Assembly (NCBI RefSeq): GCF_002105155.1
Contig: NW_019029014.1
Location: forward strand, 1 to 64,000
DNA: 64,000 nt
Reading direction: 5' to 3'
DNA from: Lobosporangium transversale
Lineage: Eukaryota > Mortierellomycota > Mortierellomycetes > Mortierellales > Mortierellaceae
Part shown: piece after piece, positions 34,748-46,537 of the stretch
How the letters are laid out: each line of letters starts with the position of its first letter
Numbering within the stretch: position 1 is the first letter of the stretch
The notes under the pieces: model-generated
The model's database searches: none
What the model was told of the DNA's origin: nothing
What the model saw: only the letters and a program-made list of their open reading frames with translations
Program-made: the position numbers and the translations under genes

Positions 34748-35456
34748 TTACACGACTACGGCATTTTCATTATCATCTTTTCGCTTGCATTCCTGGGGGA
34801 GCATGACCACAGAGCCGCGAGCAGGGGTAAGTGGAAGCCATGCAATTTGAGGACAGTATGCAAACACTTTTGCATCCATCCATTTATATACCCAGTATGG
34901 GACGTAGTTCATCATCACCTGGCGTAACAACCGCTCCTTCCATGTCTAGCAGCAGATAGAACGAGCCCATGTTTGCATACCAAGCAAATAATTAGTATCA
35001 AAGGGTGGCGTCTTAATGTACCAAGATATACACCAAAGTGTTTGTTTTACATACCTGGCCATAGGAGATTTTGGACCATGTAGAGCTTCTCTGGAATGCA
35101 TCTAGTGCGCGAGAGTAACGCTGACGATAATATTCCTGAAAGGCGGTTGTAATGCTTTTAGAGCTGTTATCTTCCATGTTATAGATACAGTTGGCAAGCA
35201 CAACCGCATCATGCATCGCATTCACTGCGCCTGTAGTACCATGAAGGAAATGTTAATAAAGCACCTAAATGAGCGATGAAATGCGATCTTTTATTTCAAC
35301 ATGCCTAGACCAGCTCCCAGAAGCATCTATAAGATATAGAAAAAAAATAAAAAATAAAAAATAAAAAATAAAAAAAAAAGCTGATCAGAGGATGAGCAAT
35401 ATGCTTTTTTCAGATAAAAATAAAAATATATGTATGAATCCTCACCTTGTGGCACG
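34748..35456 (-). pseudogene. FAD monooxygenase, copy C, 5'-truncated
   Basis: Only the last four exons are present: microexon 35456-35446, 35326-35305, 35230-35055 and 34945-34748. The first four exons, with the FAD-binding GxGxxG and DG motifs, are missing; sequence beyond 35457 is unrelated. Exons 7 and 8 and the intron between them are identical to copy B; exon 6 reads MLLGAGL instead of MLPGAGL, so it has lost the proline of the GD motif. The GC-AG intron after exon 6 is shared with copy B. It lies directly upstream of copy B in the same direction, so it looks like the scar of an unequal duplication. A functional enzyme is not possible from what is present. Confidence 0.85.
34752..35262 (-). 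repeat. Duplicated segment, member 2 (exons 7-8 of copy C)
   Basis: Direct repeat of 32220-32730, same orientation, start-to-start distance about 2.53 kb. Confidence 0.85.
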
Positions 35457-36228
35457 CTGTTCGCTCAATGTCGGGTGGGAAAGGATAATATACATGAGTG
35501 TAACGACTCGTTAAATCTAAATTTTAGTCTACCACTTCTGCTCTTCCAAAAAGTAAGCATGTGTAAAACGCAATTACAAATAAGCATGATGCTGCCAATT
35601 TGATCCAATGAGATAAAATTCAGCATTCCCTCTGTTGTCAGTATTTTAAAATGATTAAAAAGTGAGTTGGCAGAGAGAGGAGAGACGTGGCAAAAAAGGA
35701 TGAATTGTTACAGTTCAAAGGCGTACATGTGGACATAGTAGTGTATGTTAGTTTTTATGATAAGAATATAAAAAATGTAAGAATGCTACAAAAATATTCC
35801 TTGTGCCCTGGCCATTTTCTCATCTAAATCGTCCCTGTTCTCATTTGTTTATAGGGCGGATCTTTGTGCAGGCGATTTTCGAACACTCGCTTTTAGGCAC
35901 ATAAGTAGCGCCCCGCGATTCCCAACGAGTGAATGCCAGGGGGACTAAGAGCAAAGAGCAAAGTTTTTGGAGTGTGCCCGAAGGAACAGCTCCAGTTGAA
36001 AAAAAAAGGTATGCGAACCATTAAAAGGACTGAATGCTCCATTGATTTTGTGGAACGTAGTGATTTAGAATCAAAGCGTCGTGTGAAATTCTTTATTGCC
36101 AACCACCCAATGAAATAGAAGTATGCAGTGTCCATGACGCTTGGCGTTTGGTTCTTGGCGCTTGGCAGTTATTTATTTCACTTCTCATTCATATTTGCTA
36201 TTCACTTTTTACATTTAGTACATTCCAC
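35457..36228. other. Intergenic, no supported gene
   Basis: Spacer before the F-box gene. An open frame at 35933-36118 (+) begins MPGGLRAKSKVFGVCPKEQL and is rich in basic residues; it looks protein-like but has no recognisable motif or splice context. Confidence 0.4.
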
Positions 36229-38274
36229 ATGCAATTCCTAGAAGAACAATGTACTTTACGCAAGGCAGACATGCCGGCTTCAACACGCATTGTCAAAATA
36301 CCAGAGCTTATGTTTCTGATAGCGTCGTTTCTGGAAGAAGACAGTGCATATCAAAGCATTGCCTCGTGTCTTTTAGTTTCAAAGCAGTTCCATGTTATTT
36401 TTGAACCTTTCCTTTATAAAACCATCGATCTACGACGTATCCGTCCACCTCAACCTATCGATTGTGTTGTTCTTCCTGGGGAAAGTCAGCCGCGATTGCC
36501 ATTCCAAGAGACCCTTTATCACAAAGGTCATCTTGTCCGCTCTGTTCATGCAGAGTTCCTTCAAACCGTGGTCGATTCCCCATCTTCCACGCCTTACTAT
36601 ACCGGCCTTCAACTTCATTTTTCCCACCTCTCTACTTACCTTCTTCCTTATTGCTATGAGCTCGAGTCTCTTCATATCTATCAACATGGCAGTTCGGTCC
36701 CATATTTTCAACAGGAATATTGGGATCATCTCATCACTTTAATCCAGCAAAATCGTCGAACCTTGAAAAGCCTGACGATTGAAATGAACATTCGCATGAT
36801 CTTTCCGACAGCAGTATGGGAAGCCATCAGCGATTTACAAGACCTCGTACACTTGTCAGTCTCTGGTGTTACCATTAATGGCTTTCTCGAGCAATGCGAC
36901 AAAAACCATGGCGGCAGTAACACCAGCAACAGCCCGTTATCGGTTCCACCTAACTTGGAGGCATTTCTGGATGCTTGTGAAAGAGCTGAATCCTTGTTGC
37001 TCGAAAATTTCTCAATCACTACCCTCCCAGTTACGCAAGCTTACCTTCAAGATCCTAATTCGCGTTGGCAAGCTTTTGGAAAAAGGAGGAGGAAGAGCAA
37101 ACCGTTCAAGAACTTGATAACGCTAGACGATTTTCCATCTACAGTTCCATTGTCAGATCGAACAAATCTTTTAAGCAAATTAAATTCCTCTTGCTCCTCT
37201 TCTTCTTCACTCTCTACTTCACCTTCTTCTTGTCATATCGACTCTGAATGGGAGCCAGAAATTGCTTTGGCCCGTGCTAACGCAAAATGTCGTCTTGATC
37301 AGGAACACCAAATCCAGCGTCGTTATCGTGATCTGAAATCTTTAAGATATTTCGGTCGTTCTGCTGTCGAATTGACACTCTTTCGATATCTTCTAATCCA
37401 AGGCTCGAAATCTCTGACACACATTAGCTGGAACACCCGCTTCGCCGATTTTTATCTTCCAGCCCGTATCACTCTCTTTGTTGCTCGATGCCTCGTGGAT
37501 GTAGCCACAGGCTGTATTGGTGAGAATAATAACAAGGACTGGGACTTGCCTGCAAGAGGTCCTAATGGCGAGGTAATCGACTTTGGATCCATTGCCATCA
37601 CGGACCAACTCATGCCAGGCAACCTTATTAATAACAATACCGGCGCTATCAATGACAGTAATAACAGCAATAACAATAACAACTATGGCTTTACACCTCA
37701 TCATGCCTACCATAAACGAGGTTTGACATCCTTGAGGAGTTTGGAGCTTTGGGATGGCTTTCCTTTCACAGATGACCAAATTGCTCACATCCTTGACTCA
37801 CTAACCTGTCCTTTGAAAGAGCTGAAAGTTTCTGAATCTGGATTTGGAACATTGTCTCTGGATGCATTATTTCGACAGAAAGGAGCAGTAGAGAAGACCA
37901 TAAGTGAATTAGGGAGCAAAAATAGAGACAAAGATCATAATAATACAGCAGACGGTAATGGCAATGACAACACCTGCGGATTAGATAATCGCTCCTCCAT
38001 CACAGAAGCTACTTTTCCTGGAAATATTGGGGGTAGTAGCGATAGTACTGGAGATGGAGGTCCAGAGACAATTGGGCTGTCGTCTCAGTCGTTGCCAGCA
38101 ACAGTAGCAGCAGCCGCAACTTGGAAACAACCAGGGTATTTCAGATTACCACATTCTTCAGCGTTGGAGAAACTAGATCTAACGAGCTGCCCAGATGTTA
38201 CTGAAGAGATGGTTCAAGAGATCCGGATGCATTGCCCCAACTTGAAGGAGTTGATCCTCACAAGTCAAGACTAG
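36229..38274 (+). CDS. F-box/leucine-rich-repeat protein
   Basis: Single exon, 681 aa from the ATG at 36229; the second ATG at 36271 gives a more typical start (MPASTRIVKIPELMFLIASF) and may be the real one. The F-box is at about residues 20-65: IPELMFLIASFL, then CLLVSKQFHVIFEPFLYKTI. Weak leucine-rich repeats follow, for example YELESLHIYQHGS and DLVHLSVSGVTING, ending with a clear LRR near the C-terminus (LEKLDLTSCPDVTEEMVQEI, CPNLKELILTS). Between them are Asn/Ser-rich low-complexity loops. F-box proteins recruit substrates to SCF ubiquitin ligases, and the LRR part would choose the substrate. Such genes are numerous in Mortierella-type genomes; the target is unknown. Confidence 0.85.
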   Translation: MQFLEEQCTLRKADMPASTRIVKIPELMFLIASFLEEDSAYQSIASCLLVSKQFHVIFEPFLYKTIDLRRIRPPQPIDCVVLPGESQPRLPFQETLYHKGHLVRSVHAEFLQTVVDSPSSTPYYTGLQLHFSHLSTYLLPYCYELESLHIYQHGSSVPYFQQEYWDHLITLIQQNRRTLKSLTIEMNIRMIFPTAVWEAISDLQDLVHLSVSGVTINGFLEQCDKNHGGSNTSNSPLSVPPNLEAFLDACERAESLLLENFSITTLPVTQAYLQDPNSRWQAFGKRRRKSKPFKNLITLDDFPSTVPLSDRTNLLSKLNSSCSSSSSLSTSPSSCHIDSEWEPEIALARANAKCRLDQEHQIQRRYRDLKSLRYFGRSAVELTLFRYLLIQGSKSLTHISWNTRFADFYLPARITLFVARCLVDVATGCIGENNNKDWDLPARGPNGEVIDFGSIAITDQLMPGNLINNNTGAINDSNNSNNNNNYGFTPHHAYHKRGLTSLRSLELWDGFPFTDDQIAHILDSLTCPLKELKVSESGFGTLSLDALFRQKGAVEKTISELGSKNRDKDHNNTADGNGNDNTCGLDNRSSITEATFPGNIGGSSDSTGDGGPETIGLSSQSLPATVAAAATWKQPGYFRLPHSSALEKLDLTSCPDVTEEMVQEIRMHCPNLKELILTSQD

Positions 38275-38515
38275 AAAAAAGAATAATGTATAAATAGACA
38301 TTAATTGGAACATCTTGTAAGCTGAAGAGGCTACTGAAACATTGTGCTTCGCTCCAAACCTGTGAAATAGAATTCACTGACAAATTAACAGCGGCGTGAG
38401 AGAATCAGCCAACCAAGTTTGGCAAAAAAGAGTGATCACGTTTTTTGATATTGACCTTTGTTCTATTCATTTTTCCACATCTGCTCCTTCCCCACAAAGA
38501 AAAAATAAAATAAAC

Positions 38516-39099
38516 ATGTCCCCTGTCAAAACACGTTCAACCTCATCAAAGCATCAAAAAGACCGTGGATACAAAGCCGATCCAGAAGACACTAATGACG
38601 ACGATGACTTTTATGGGATGCGGGAACTGAAACATCAGTTGGCCGGACTCAATCTACAGCTCAAGGACACGATGGGCGATGGCAATTGTCTTTTTCGTGC
38701 ATGTGCAGACCAGTTCTATGGAAATGAGCGAGACCATGCAGCCTTGAGAGCGGAAGTTTGTCAGTACATTGAAGATCATACAGACCATTTCAAGTCTTTT
38801 TTGGATAATGTGACTGTAGAGGCACATGTGGCCCACATGCGCAAGAACGGCACATATGGCGGCAATATCGAGTTAGTGGCGTTTGCCCGCATGAAAAGAG
38901 TCGACATCAAGGTTTATCAACCCGGATATATTTATGTCATTGAAGGTGTCGATGTCAAAAAGGAAGGATCTGGTCATGGACAACGACCAATCATGCATAT
39001 TGCGTAAGTTGAGAAAATTGGAATATGACAATTATTTCAGGTTTTGAGCTTTTTACCGCCTTTTCATAGGATTTGCCTTGCATTTATTGTATTTAGAAA

Positions 39100-39131
<32 letters not shown>

Positions 39132-40065
39132 CATCCTGTGGTCATATAGTTATCATAGCTGGGAGCATTATTCATCAATACGCAACATTGATGGACCACA
39201 TGAAGGGCTCCCAGAAATTAATCCACGACCTATTAAGCAACAACCTCTAGCCAAATTGACTGACCAAGACCCACCACGGTCAATTGAGCGCGTGATCATG
39301 AAAGTCTCTGGCGTTCAGGATTTAGGGCTTGTGAGGGATCTTATGGAAAAATACCACGGTGATTTTGACAGTGTTGTCAATGACTTGGCAGAAAGGGCGT
39401 ATGAGGAAGCAAACGAAGAATGCAACAAAAACATCATTATCGAGCCTGCAAATACGGATGCAGATGTTGAGGCTTCAAACGAAGAAACTGAAAGCAACGG
39501 AAAACCCATAGGCAATGTCCTAGAAGGAGAAGAGGAAGAGGAAGAGGAAGAGGAAGAGAAGAAAAAGAAAAAAGAAAGTTTACAGGAGAGCATTGAGGAT
39601 AAAACGGACGCAAACACCAAGGACCATACTCTTACACGGGCCAAACTTGATGGAGATAGTGGGACGCGGTCTGTAGCTATGGGCACATCTTGGTCATCGA
39701 GTGACTTGACTGACAGCGATCCTTCAGTTTCAGTCACTGGCTCATCCAAGCCGTCTTCACGTGCAGCTACACCAACTTTATTAGCTACATCGTCAAGATC
39801 CAGGACAGCATCGCCTGTGCCACCGATAGCCTTGTCGGATGAGCCTGTGAAGGGAGTTGTGCCTAAGAAACGGATATCATCAAGAGAGAAGAAAGAATTA
39901 GCAAAACGAAATCAGAAATTGAACAAGAAGAATAGGGGAAAAGTAAGCTCTGCTAGTAGTAGCAATGAGAGTGACAAGAGCTCCACCCATAATACCTCGA
40001 TTTTAACTACAACTAGAGGAGATGACAAAAGGATTAGCAGCAATATGCGGGAACTGTTTGTGTAA
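38516..40065 (+). CDS. OTU-domain deubiquitinase, OTUD3-like
   Basis: Two exons, 38516-39003 and 39150-40065 (donor GTAAGT, phase 2, poly(T)-rich intron); product 467 aa. The OTU cysteine-protease domain covers about residues 45-175: the catalytic loop is DTMGDGNCLFRA with nucleophile C58, and the histidine motif is YHSWEHYSSIRN with H169, completed across the splice junction. A UBA-like segment follows at about 200-245 (VSGVQDLGLVRDLMEKYHGD), then an acidic poly-Glu run, a Ser/Thr-rich region and a basic Lys-rich stretch. OTU followed by UBA is the order found in OTUD3, which removes Lys-linked ubiquitin chains in the cytosol. The N-terminus is basic, then acidic. The catalytic residues look intact. 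Confidence 0.9.
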
Positions 40066-40095
40066 TACAAATTAGTTTTTTTTATTTGAGTTTCT

Positions 40096-40126
<31 letters not shown>

Positions 40127-40482
40127 CATGGCAATTATAACTGTACATTTATATAACAACCATTTAGTAATTGATTACAGCCTATAGGCGTGGACTCCGA
40201 TGTTTATCTATTCTACACAAAATGGCTGCTGTGCTGTGAACGTCTTTGCATTCTACGCTCAAATAGATAATACATATTTGTTGATTGACCAAATTAGGTT
40301 AATGTGGATTACCTTGGTAACTAGATTTTCTTTTTTTTGCTTGTGTACGTTTCCATATTTCTACCCAACGCCTGAAAGCTCACCATCGGAGAAAAAACTG
40401 GATACATATCCTCCCTTTAGTTGGAGTCTTACAAGAAAGTAAGCTTTGCTTTTAATCAGGCGCATGAGCAAAAGCTTTTATT

Positions 40483-40515
<33 letters not shown>

Positions 40516-40921
40516 AAAGATTGGTATATGTGTACTCGTGCCGTATCATGACATTTGAATTTCTACTGCTGTGCAAAGTACAAATGAAACTGGCTCTCTT
40601 TCCTTGTGCAATATTTTTTATCTTTGTACACCCGTTTTTTTGACATGTTTATGTTTATCGTTAGACATTTTTCCCCTTGTTTCTTCCAATCACAATACAC
40701 TAACAATTCTCACAGGCAACTAAGCAAAAAAATAAAAATAAAAAAGAGAATAAAAGGAGAGATAACAAGAAAGGATTTTCATCTGTTTCTTTATCCTTTC
40801 TTTCTTTTTTTACTTTTTACTTCTTTCCTTTTATCTATTCCTAACATCACTTAAACCTCGAAAAAGTTGCAATATACCAAAAAAAAAAAAAAAAAAAAAA
40901 AAAAAGACAGCTGAAAGGACT
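40066..40921. other. Intergenic with long homopolymer runs; promoter of copy D
   Basis: Contains poly(T) at about 40101-40126 and 40483-40514 and a poly(A) run at 40879-40905, only 16 bp before the ATG of copy D. No gene seen. Confidence 0.5.
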
Positions 40922-42658
40922 ATGAGCGTTGATACTCCTAAAGTGATGATTGTCGGAGCAGGCATTGGAGGACTATTCCTTGGAATGTTATTGGAGAGCC
41001 TAGGGTGTCCATACCATATCTATGAACGCGCTACCGAGCACCGCGCACTAGGTATATCTATCTATATCATTAAATTTTGTTTGACTGTTTATTCGCCTGT
41101 ATTACTTTTGCATAGGATAGTGTCGAGGTTTGTTTGCTCTATACTAAACAACCTACTACCTTCAAACTGATAACTCGCCTTTTTTTTTTTTTTTTTTTTT
41201 TTTTTTATCTTCATTCATATACCAAATATCAGGCTCCGTTTTGGCATTGGGAGCCAACGTTCTTCCTGTGTTCGAACAATTGGGTTTACTTCAACAGATA
41301 GAGGAGATCTCTTTGCCATGTTACTCTATGGAGCTGTATAGACATGATATGACACTCTTTAAGTCAATCGAAACAGACAGTGTAAAAGAGTAAGCCGTAC
41401 TGAAGGATAGAGGAGAGAATAAGATCAAAAATTTCTCCTAGTTGATTTTTTTTCCTGAAAAAAAAAAAAAAAAAAAAAAAAAACTTATATATATGTATAT
41501 ATTTTCCTTTAACAAATAATAATATAGAACCGGATATGAAAGTCTGTTGTTTGAGCGCCCAAAGCTTTATGATGTGCTCTTAAAACAGATTCCTTCCGAA
41601 AAAATTACCATGGGCAAGCGCGTCCTCAAAATAGAAGAAAAGGATGATCAAGTGATAATCCATTGTGCGGACAACACTTCATTTGAAGGAGATATCGTAG
41701 TTGGAGCAGATGGCGCCTATAGCAGTGTCCGTCAGAGTATATACAAGCGGATGGAGAACATGGGGACCTTACCCAAGTCTGACAAGGATGGTCATTCAAT
41801 CGGAAGTATTTGTACGGTCGGCGTAGCGCAGTTGCCAGATCTCGAGAAGTACCCTTCGCTTCAAGCCAACCGTTCTTCTTTTGCCGTGACTCTAGGAGAG
41901 AACCTTAGATCTGTAACCATTGTTTCTTTTGAGCGTGCATAATATATATTTTACATCAACATACAATTATTAACATTCATTGCTGCCTATTGAAAATGTT
42001 CATTTTTTAGTGCTCCATAATTAGTGTCCCAGGCAATCGAGTCTGTTGGGCATTAGGCAAGCAGGTGTCGTCACAAACAGAACCCAATGATGAAAAGTTT
42101 CGGAATAATGAATGGGCCATTTCTCAAGCCAATGACAGCATGTTGGAAGAATTTCGTTCATTAAAGTGTCCTTGGGGTGGAACTATGGGCGAACTTATCG
42201 ACTTGACCGACAAAAATTTAATTTCCAAGGTCTTTTTGGAGGAGAAATTATTTAAAACTTGGTATTTTGGCCGAACTGTCCTCATCGGCGATGGTAAGTA
42301 TAATATTTGCCTTGTTTATTTATTAAGCATGAAACTCCTTGGAACTGTCAAAGATGATTAATGTTTCTTTTTGTCTATATATCCGCTGTCTACTGATAAT
42401 GCATTCTCAATTGAAAGCATGCCACAAGGTAATTTACCCACCCCTCTATTTTATCTTTTTATTTTATTTTAATGTGGCAATATTCGTGTTCAAGTTTTAA
42501 CTCAAACCAATCTTCTTTTGAATCCTCAAATTTGCTCTTTAGATGATGCCCGGTGCGGGTCAAGGTCAGTTCATTGATGATTTAAACTCACAATGGGAAA
42601 CAATGATATATTATAACCAAAATCGGAATGCTGACACTTCATTACACTACAAACACGT

Positions 42659-42694
<36 letters not shown>

Positions 42695-43120
42695 AATACA
42701 TATATATCAGGGGCCATTAATGCTATCGAGGATGCAGTGATCATTGCCAATTGCATCGCTAATATGACTGATAAGACCCAAAAGAGTGTTGATGAAGCCT
42801 TCAAAAGTTACTATCGCCAGCGTTATCACCCCTCTCAGAAGTCGTATCAGCGCAGTAGTATATGGCACAGAGTCAACTACGGCCAGTTTTGGATGGATCG
42901 GCTATTGCGTCAGATCATGATCAAGTATATGCCTCGATGGGCCCATTCTTGGGTTTCTACCAAGACTTTAACGTATCGACCTCAGGCTCAATGGCTTCCT
43001 CTGGTTCAAAACAAAGGACGGATGCAGGTCATGCCACAGGAGTTTGAAAAGTACCAGCGAATCAAGTCTAAACGCGTAAATGTAGAAACAGAGAAGACAA
43101 GTACTCCAAAGGCAGTATAA
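40922..43120 (+). CDS. FAD-dependent monooxygenase, copy D
   Basis: Seven exons: 40922-41051, 41233-41389, 41528-41912, 42011-42293, 42418-42428, 42543-42564, 42711-43120; product 465 aa. GAGIGG is at residue 12, the DG motif is GDIVVGADGAYSSVRQS, and the GD motif is VLIGDACHKMMPGAGQG, built over the 11-nt microexon 42418-42428. The intron that separates the last two exons in copies A and B is absent: coding runs straight through NYGQFWMDRLLRQIM. The protein has no long N-terminal extension and ends in a short Lys/Thr-rich tail. Introns contain poly(A) and poly(T) runs. It is transcribed towards the convergent ChAPs gene with 162 bp between stop codons. Confidence 0.87.
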
Positions 43121-43282
43121 AAAAACGAAATAAAAGTCGAGCATTGGGTAACATTAAATGGCATTGAGGTGTACGACTTTTTTTTTTATTGCTCCTTGTT
43201 CTATGATAGTATTCGGATACCCAAGAATTTTTTTTTATTTCTTGCATGATATTAATAACTCAAACCTGTGAGTATGCTTTTT

Positions 43283-46200
43283 TTAAGTGTCCAGATGTGA
43301 CTTGACTGCAGTACCAGGAATCTCAAACGTCTTAGCGCGTGTCAGATACCGCGACATCAACTTGAATACTGCAGGCGATGTATTCATCGCATGAAGTGTG
43401 TTTTGCACCTTTGCTAAACCATCTGATTCAATCAACTTGTTCAAATTGTATGCGATCGTTGTAGGGAACTAAAATATGGTGTAATCAAAAAAAAGTATAA
43501 TTTTTTTTCAGATACAATCACTTTGAAAGCAACATCATTCAATATCATCTCATAGTATCAACACAGTTTTCAAAATAGTTACTTACGATTGTTTCATTAT
43601 ACCAACGCTCATGGTAGACACACAGTTTGATGGCAACCTCCATGGCTTTGTGCAGTTCGCCCTCTTCAGCATAGATTTCCAAGAGTCGGGCCAGTGCTTT
43701 AGCAGAAAATTTTTGGTCAGCACAATGTTGGTATGCGTCCTTAGCTTCATCACGATGGTGCAAACGCATCGCCAAATCACCATAGATCTCCCATTCTGTG
43801 CCTGACCTGCGGTAGGGCGCCTGCATAGTTTGGTAATTATGTATTTCTGATCGCCAGATCGTGTACTGGCGCAGGTCTTCATACAAAACCATGAAAAGGT
43901 TGTCCAACCAACGGTCGCAGAGACGTTTGTTGCTGAACGAGAACGACAGTTCAACTTCGTCATCTTCGTTTTCTTCATCGTCTGATGCAGCTGCAATACT
44001 AGGTTTTTCGATTTGCTTTCCCTTGCTGGAAACATGCTGAGGGCTATCCTGAGTCTCCTCATCGCCACTCGACTTGATCTCAGAGTCAGGCTTCTTCTCC
44101 TGCTCTTCCTGCTCTTGCTGCTCTACCTGCTTTTCCTGCTCTTCCTGGGCCTTCTGTTCATCGTCCTCTTCTTGATCTTGTTCCTGATCTTGATCCTTGT
44201 CTTCCTTATCACTATTAAGAGACAAGTCATCCAACTTAATGTCCTCCATGGACTGATCAGCATTATCATCTGTGGTCTTATCTGAAGCTTCCGTCACTGC
44301 CTTAGCACGAGCTTCCTCTTCAGCCTCCTCTTGTTCACGCTCGCGCTCACGCTCAGATTCAGTTGAGATCTTGATGATGGGGATGGGAGTTCCGTTAGGC
44401 GACAAGAGTTGATTCCTAGCAGGTACCTCCTCTGGTATACCCTCATCACGACTTTTTGATCTGCTTTGTTGGCCCTTGCGAATGCTTTCTTCGGCTTCCT
44501 TTTGCATTCGATATTCCTCTTCCATCACAAATACAAGTGATCGGCAGCGCAGTAACTCATCCCAGCCAATCTTAGAAACGAGTTTGGTCAACAAGTTGTA
44601 CGCACTAGCAAATGTTCCACGCAGAGTTGGTGCAGGAAGTCGTAACAATGCAGGATCGGCCTCATGCTCACGTCCCGTTTCGTCATCAATAAGAGAGAGG
44701 TCAATGTCATTGCGGATAGGCAAATGAGCCTTTGCTGGTTTGGGCATTCGCTGTAAATCTCTTTCACTGAATGTAAACATAGGGCAGGAATTGAGTGTCA
44801 ACAGCGCGCTTTCATAGTCACCCAGATCAATGTAAACTTCAGTGAGTTTCGCCCAGGTAATAAATTCTGAAGGTGCACAGTTGACCGCCCGTTTTGCCAA
44901 TCGGAGAGCCATCTCTAATTTCCCTTTGCCTCTTAAAAAGTCGGCTTGGACATGAAGCAAAGCATAGCTTTGTGGGAACTGCTTCAGAGCCTCGTACAGA
45001 ACGTTGATGGCCTTAAGCTCCTCATCTACTCACAAAAAACCAATCAAGCAACTAAGGTATTCAGAGATTGCTCATATAGCCAACGTTATTGCTCAGCAAG
45101 AGGAAAAAAAGGCTAGTAAATTACCAGTTCCGATATACGCTTGAGCTAGCAATGAGGCTACCTCAGGTTCTTTCACGAAAAGACGCTCAAAGAATTTGAC
45201 AGCAAGATCATATCGGAAACTCTCTTGGCAATACTTCATGATAGCACTCGTAAGATGGTTATTGACAATTGTAGGGACCTGGATCTCAGGATTGCTTCCA
45301 AGAGCCCAAGCTCTAAAGAACAATTGCTCCGCAGCCTCAAAGAACCTCTTTTCAGCATCAACATCCGGGATAGGATCCATTTTACGGAATCCAGGAATGC
45401 GGTAGTTGGCATCGTCCGAATAAAGGATTGCTCGTAGCATGGCAGATATATATGTTTCCTGCCAAATAGTTGGTGTGGCCTCTTGTCTAGAAAAATAATG
45501 ATATGAATGAATATCTTGTCAGTCTTCTTAATTCCTGTTCATGTTCAATGTAATACCGTTCAGTTTTCCTGCGACTTCTTTCATCCAAACTTAACATACT
45601 TGTCGCCCCTGATACTGACAGCATAACTATCAACGCCCCCTGGAATCTTGACTTCTACGCGAACATCAACGCGAGAAAATGCATTATAACAACTACACCA
45701 TTATATATAAGTTAGATCATATGTTTTCTTTTTTTGAGCGCAATACATTTCTTTAAGCCAATGCCTTACCAGTAGACACCAGATCGAATACGCCATTGAG
45801 CGCCCTTCGAGAACCAGGCATGTGATTCGTCCTGTAAGTTACCGTGTGAATCAATTGTTGTTTTGTGAAGGTTACATTTGTCCAGTGACGTATCAATTGA
45901 GTTAAATTAAAAAGAGCACAAAAGCAAGGTGGGTATGGTTGAGGTCATTCCTCCAGAAATAGACAACGTGGCACTGTTGGATAGCGTCTCAGGTCATAAA
46001 ATCATTTACACATCCGACTTACAATGGCATAGGTCAACGAGTTGAGATAAGCAGCCAGGCTAGCTGAAGATGAAGCATCAATACCGGACACATAGTGATA
46101 TGAGCTTGTCTAACATGTTGTTCAACAGAAAAAAAAAAATTCAACGACAAACCGTGGGAGATGTGTGACAGAGTCATCGTTAGCGTTGTGAGGTTGAATT

Positions 46201-46537
46201 CCTGTTAGAAAGCACACTCGCTCCATCTCCTGTAAGGCTGATTCGCATGAACACATTCAGGGATTATACCTCCTTAATAGCCGGCTTCACGTTAACCTTG
46301 ATGATGTGGCAGAGGTCTGGTGCTCCCATCTCTTTGAATGTGCCTGAAAAAAAAAAAAAAAAAAAAAAAACGGAGACATTCCATCAGTAAAGGCCTCTGA
46401 TAGAAACGCGGCTCCTAAGCCTATCCTGCTTCATCCACCCATGCGCAGTTCTTACCAAGGGCCTCTGTTCTCGCATGCAGAGACTCGCCAAGCTCCCTCT
46501 CGATGAACTCTGGGATGTCGCGCAAGTTGTCACCCAT
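43283..46537 (-). CDS. ChAPs-family exomer subunit (Chs5-Arf1 binding protein)
   Basis: Eight exons: 46537-46456, 46343-46270, 46109-46023, 45831-45770, 45692-45600, 45486-45125, 45025-43587, 43468-43283; product 794 aa. The N-terminal part has the family's phrases: FIERELGESL, TSSYHYVSGIDASSSASLAAY and EVKIPGGVDSY. TPR-like helices follow (KKFFERLF-type repeats, INVLYEALKQFPQSYALLHV). In yeast the four ChAPs (Chs6, Bud7, Bch1, Bch2) bind Chs5 and Arf1 to form exomer, which sorts chitin synthase and other membrane cargo from the trans-Golgi to the surface. Here a long Glu/Gln/Asp-rich insert (about residues 460-560) interrupts the helical repeats. The end (WYNETIFPTTIAYNLNKLI) is joined over a perfect GTAAGT donor. 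Early introns are short and every frame closes. Confidence 0.9.

Noticed and set aside
35933-36118. Basic 61-codon open frame before the F-box gene
   Set aside because: Protein-like but short, without motif, start context or splice signals; not supportable as a gene.
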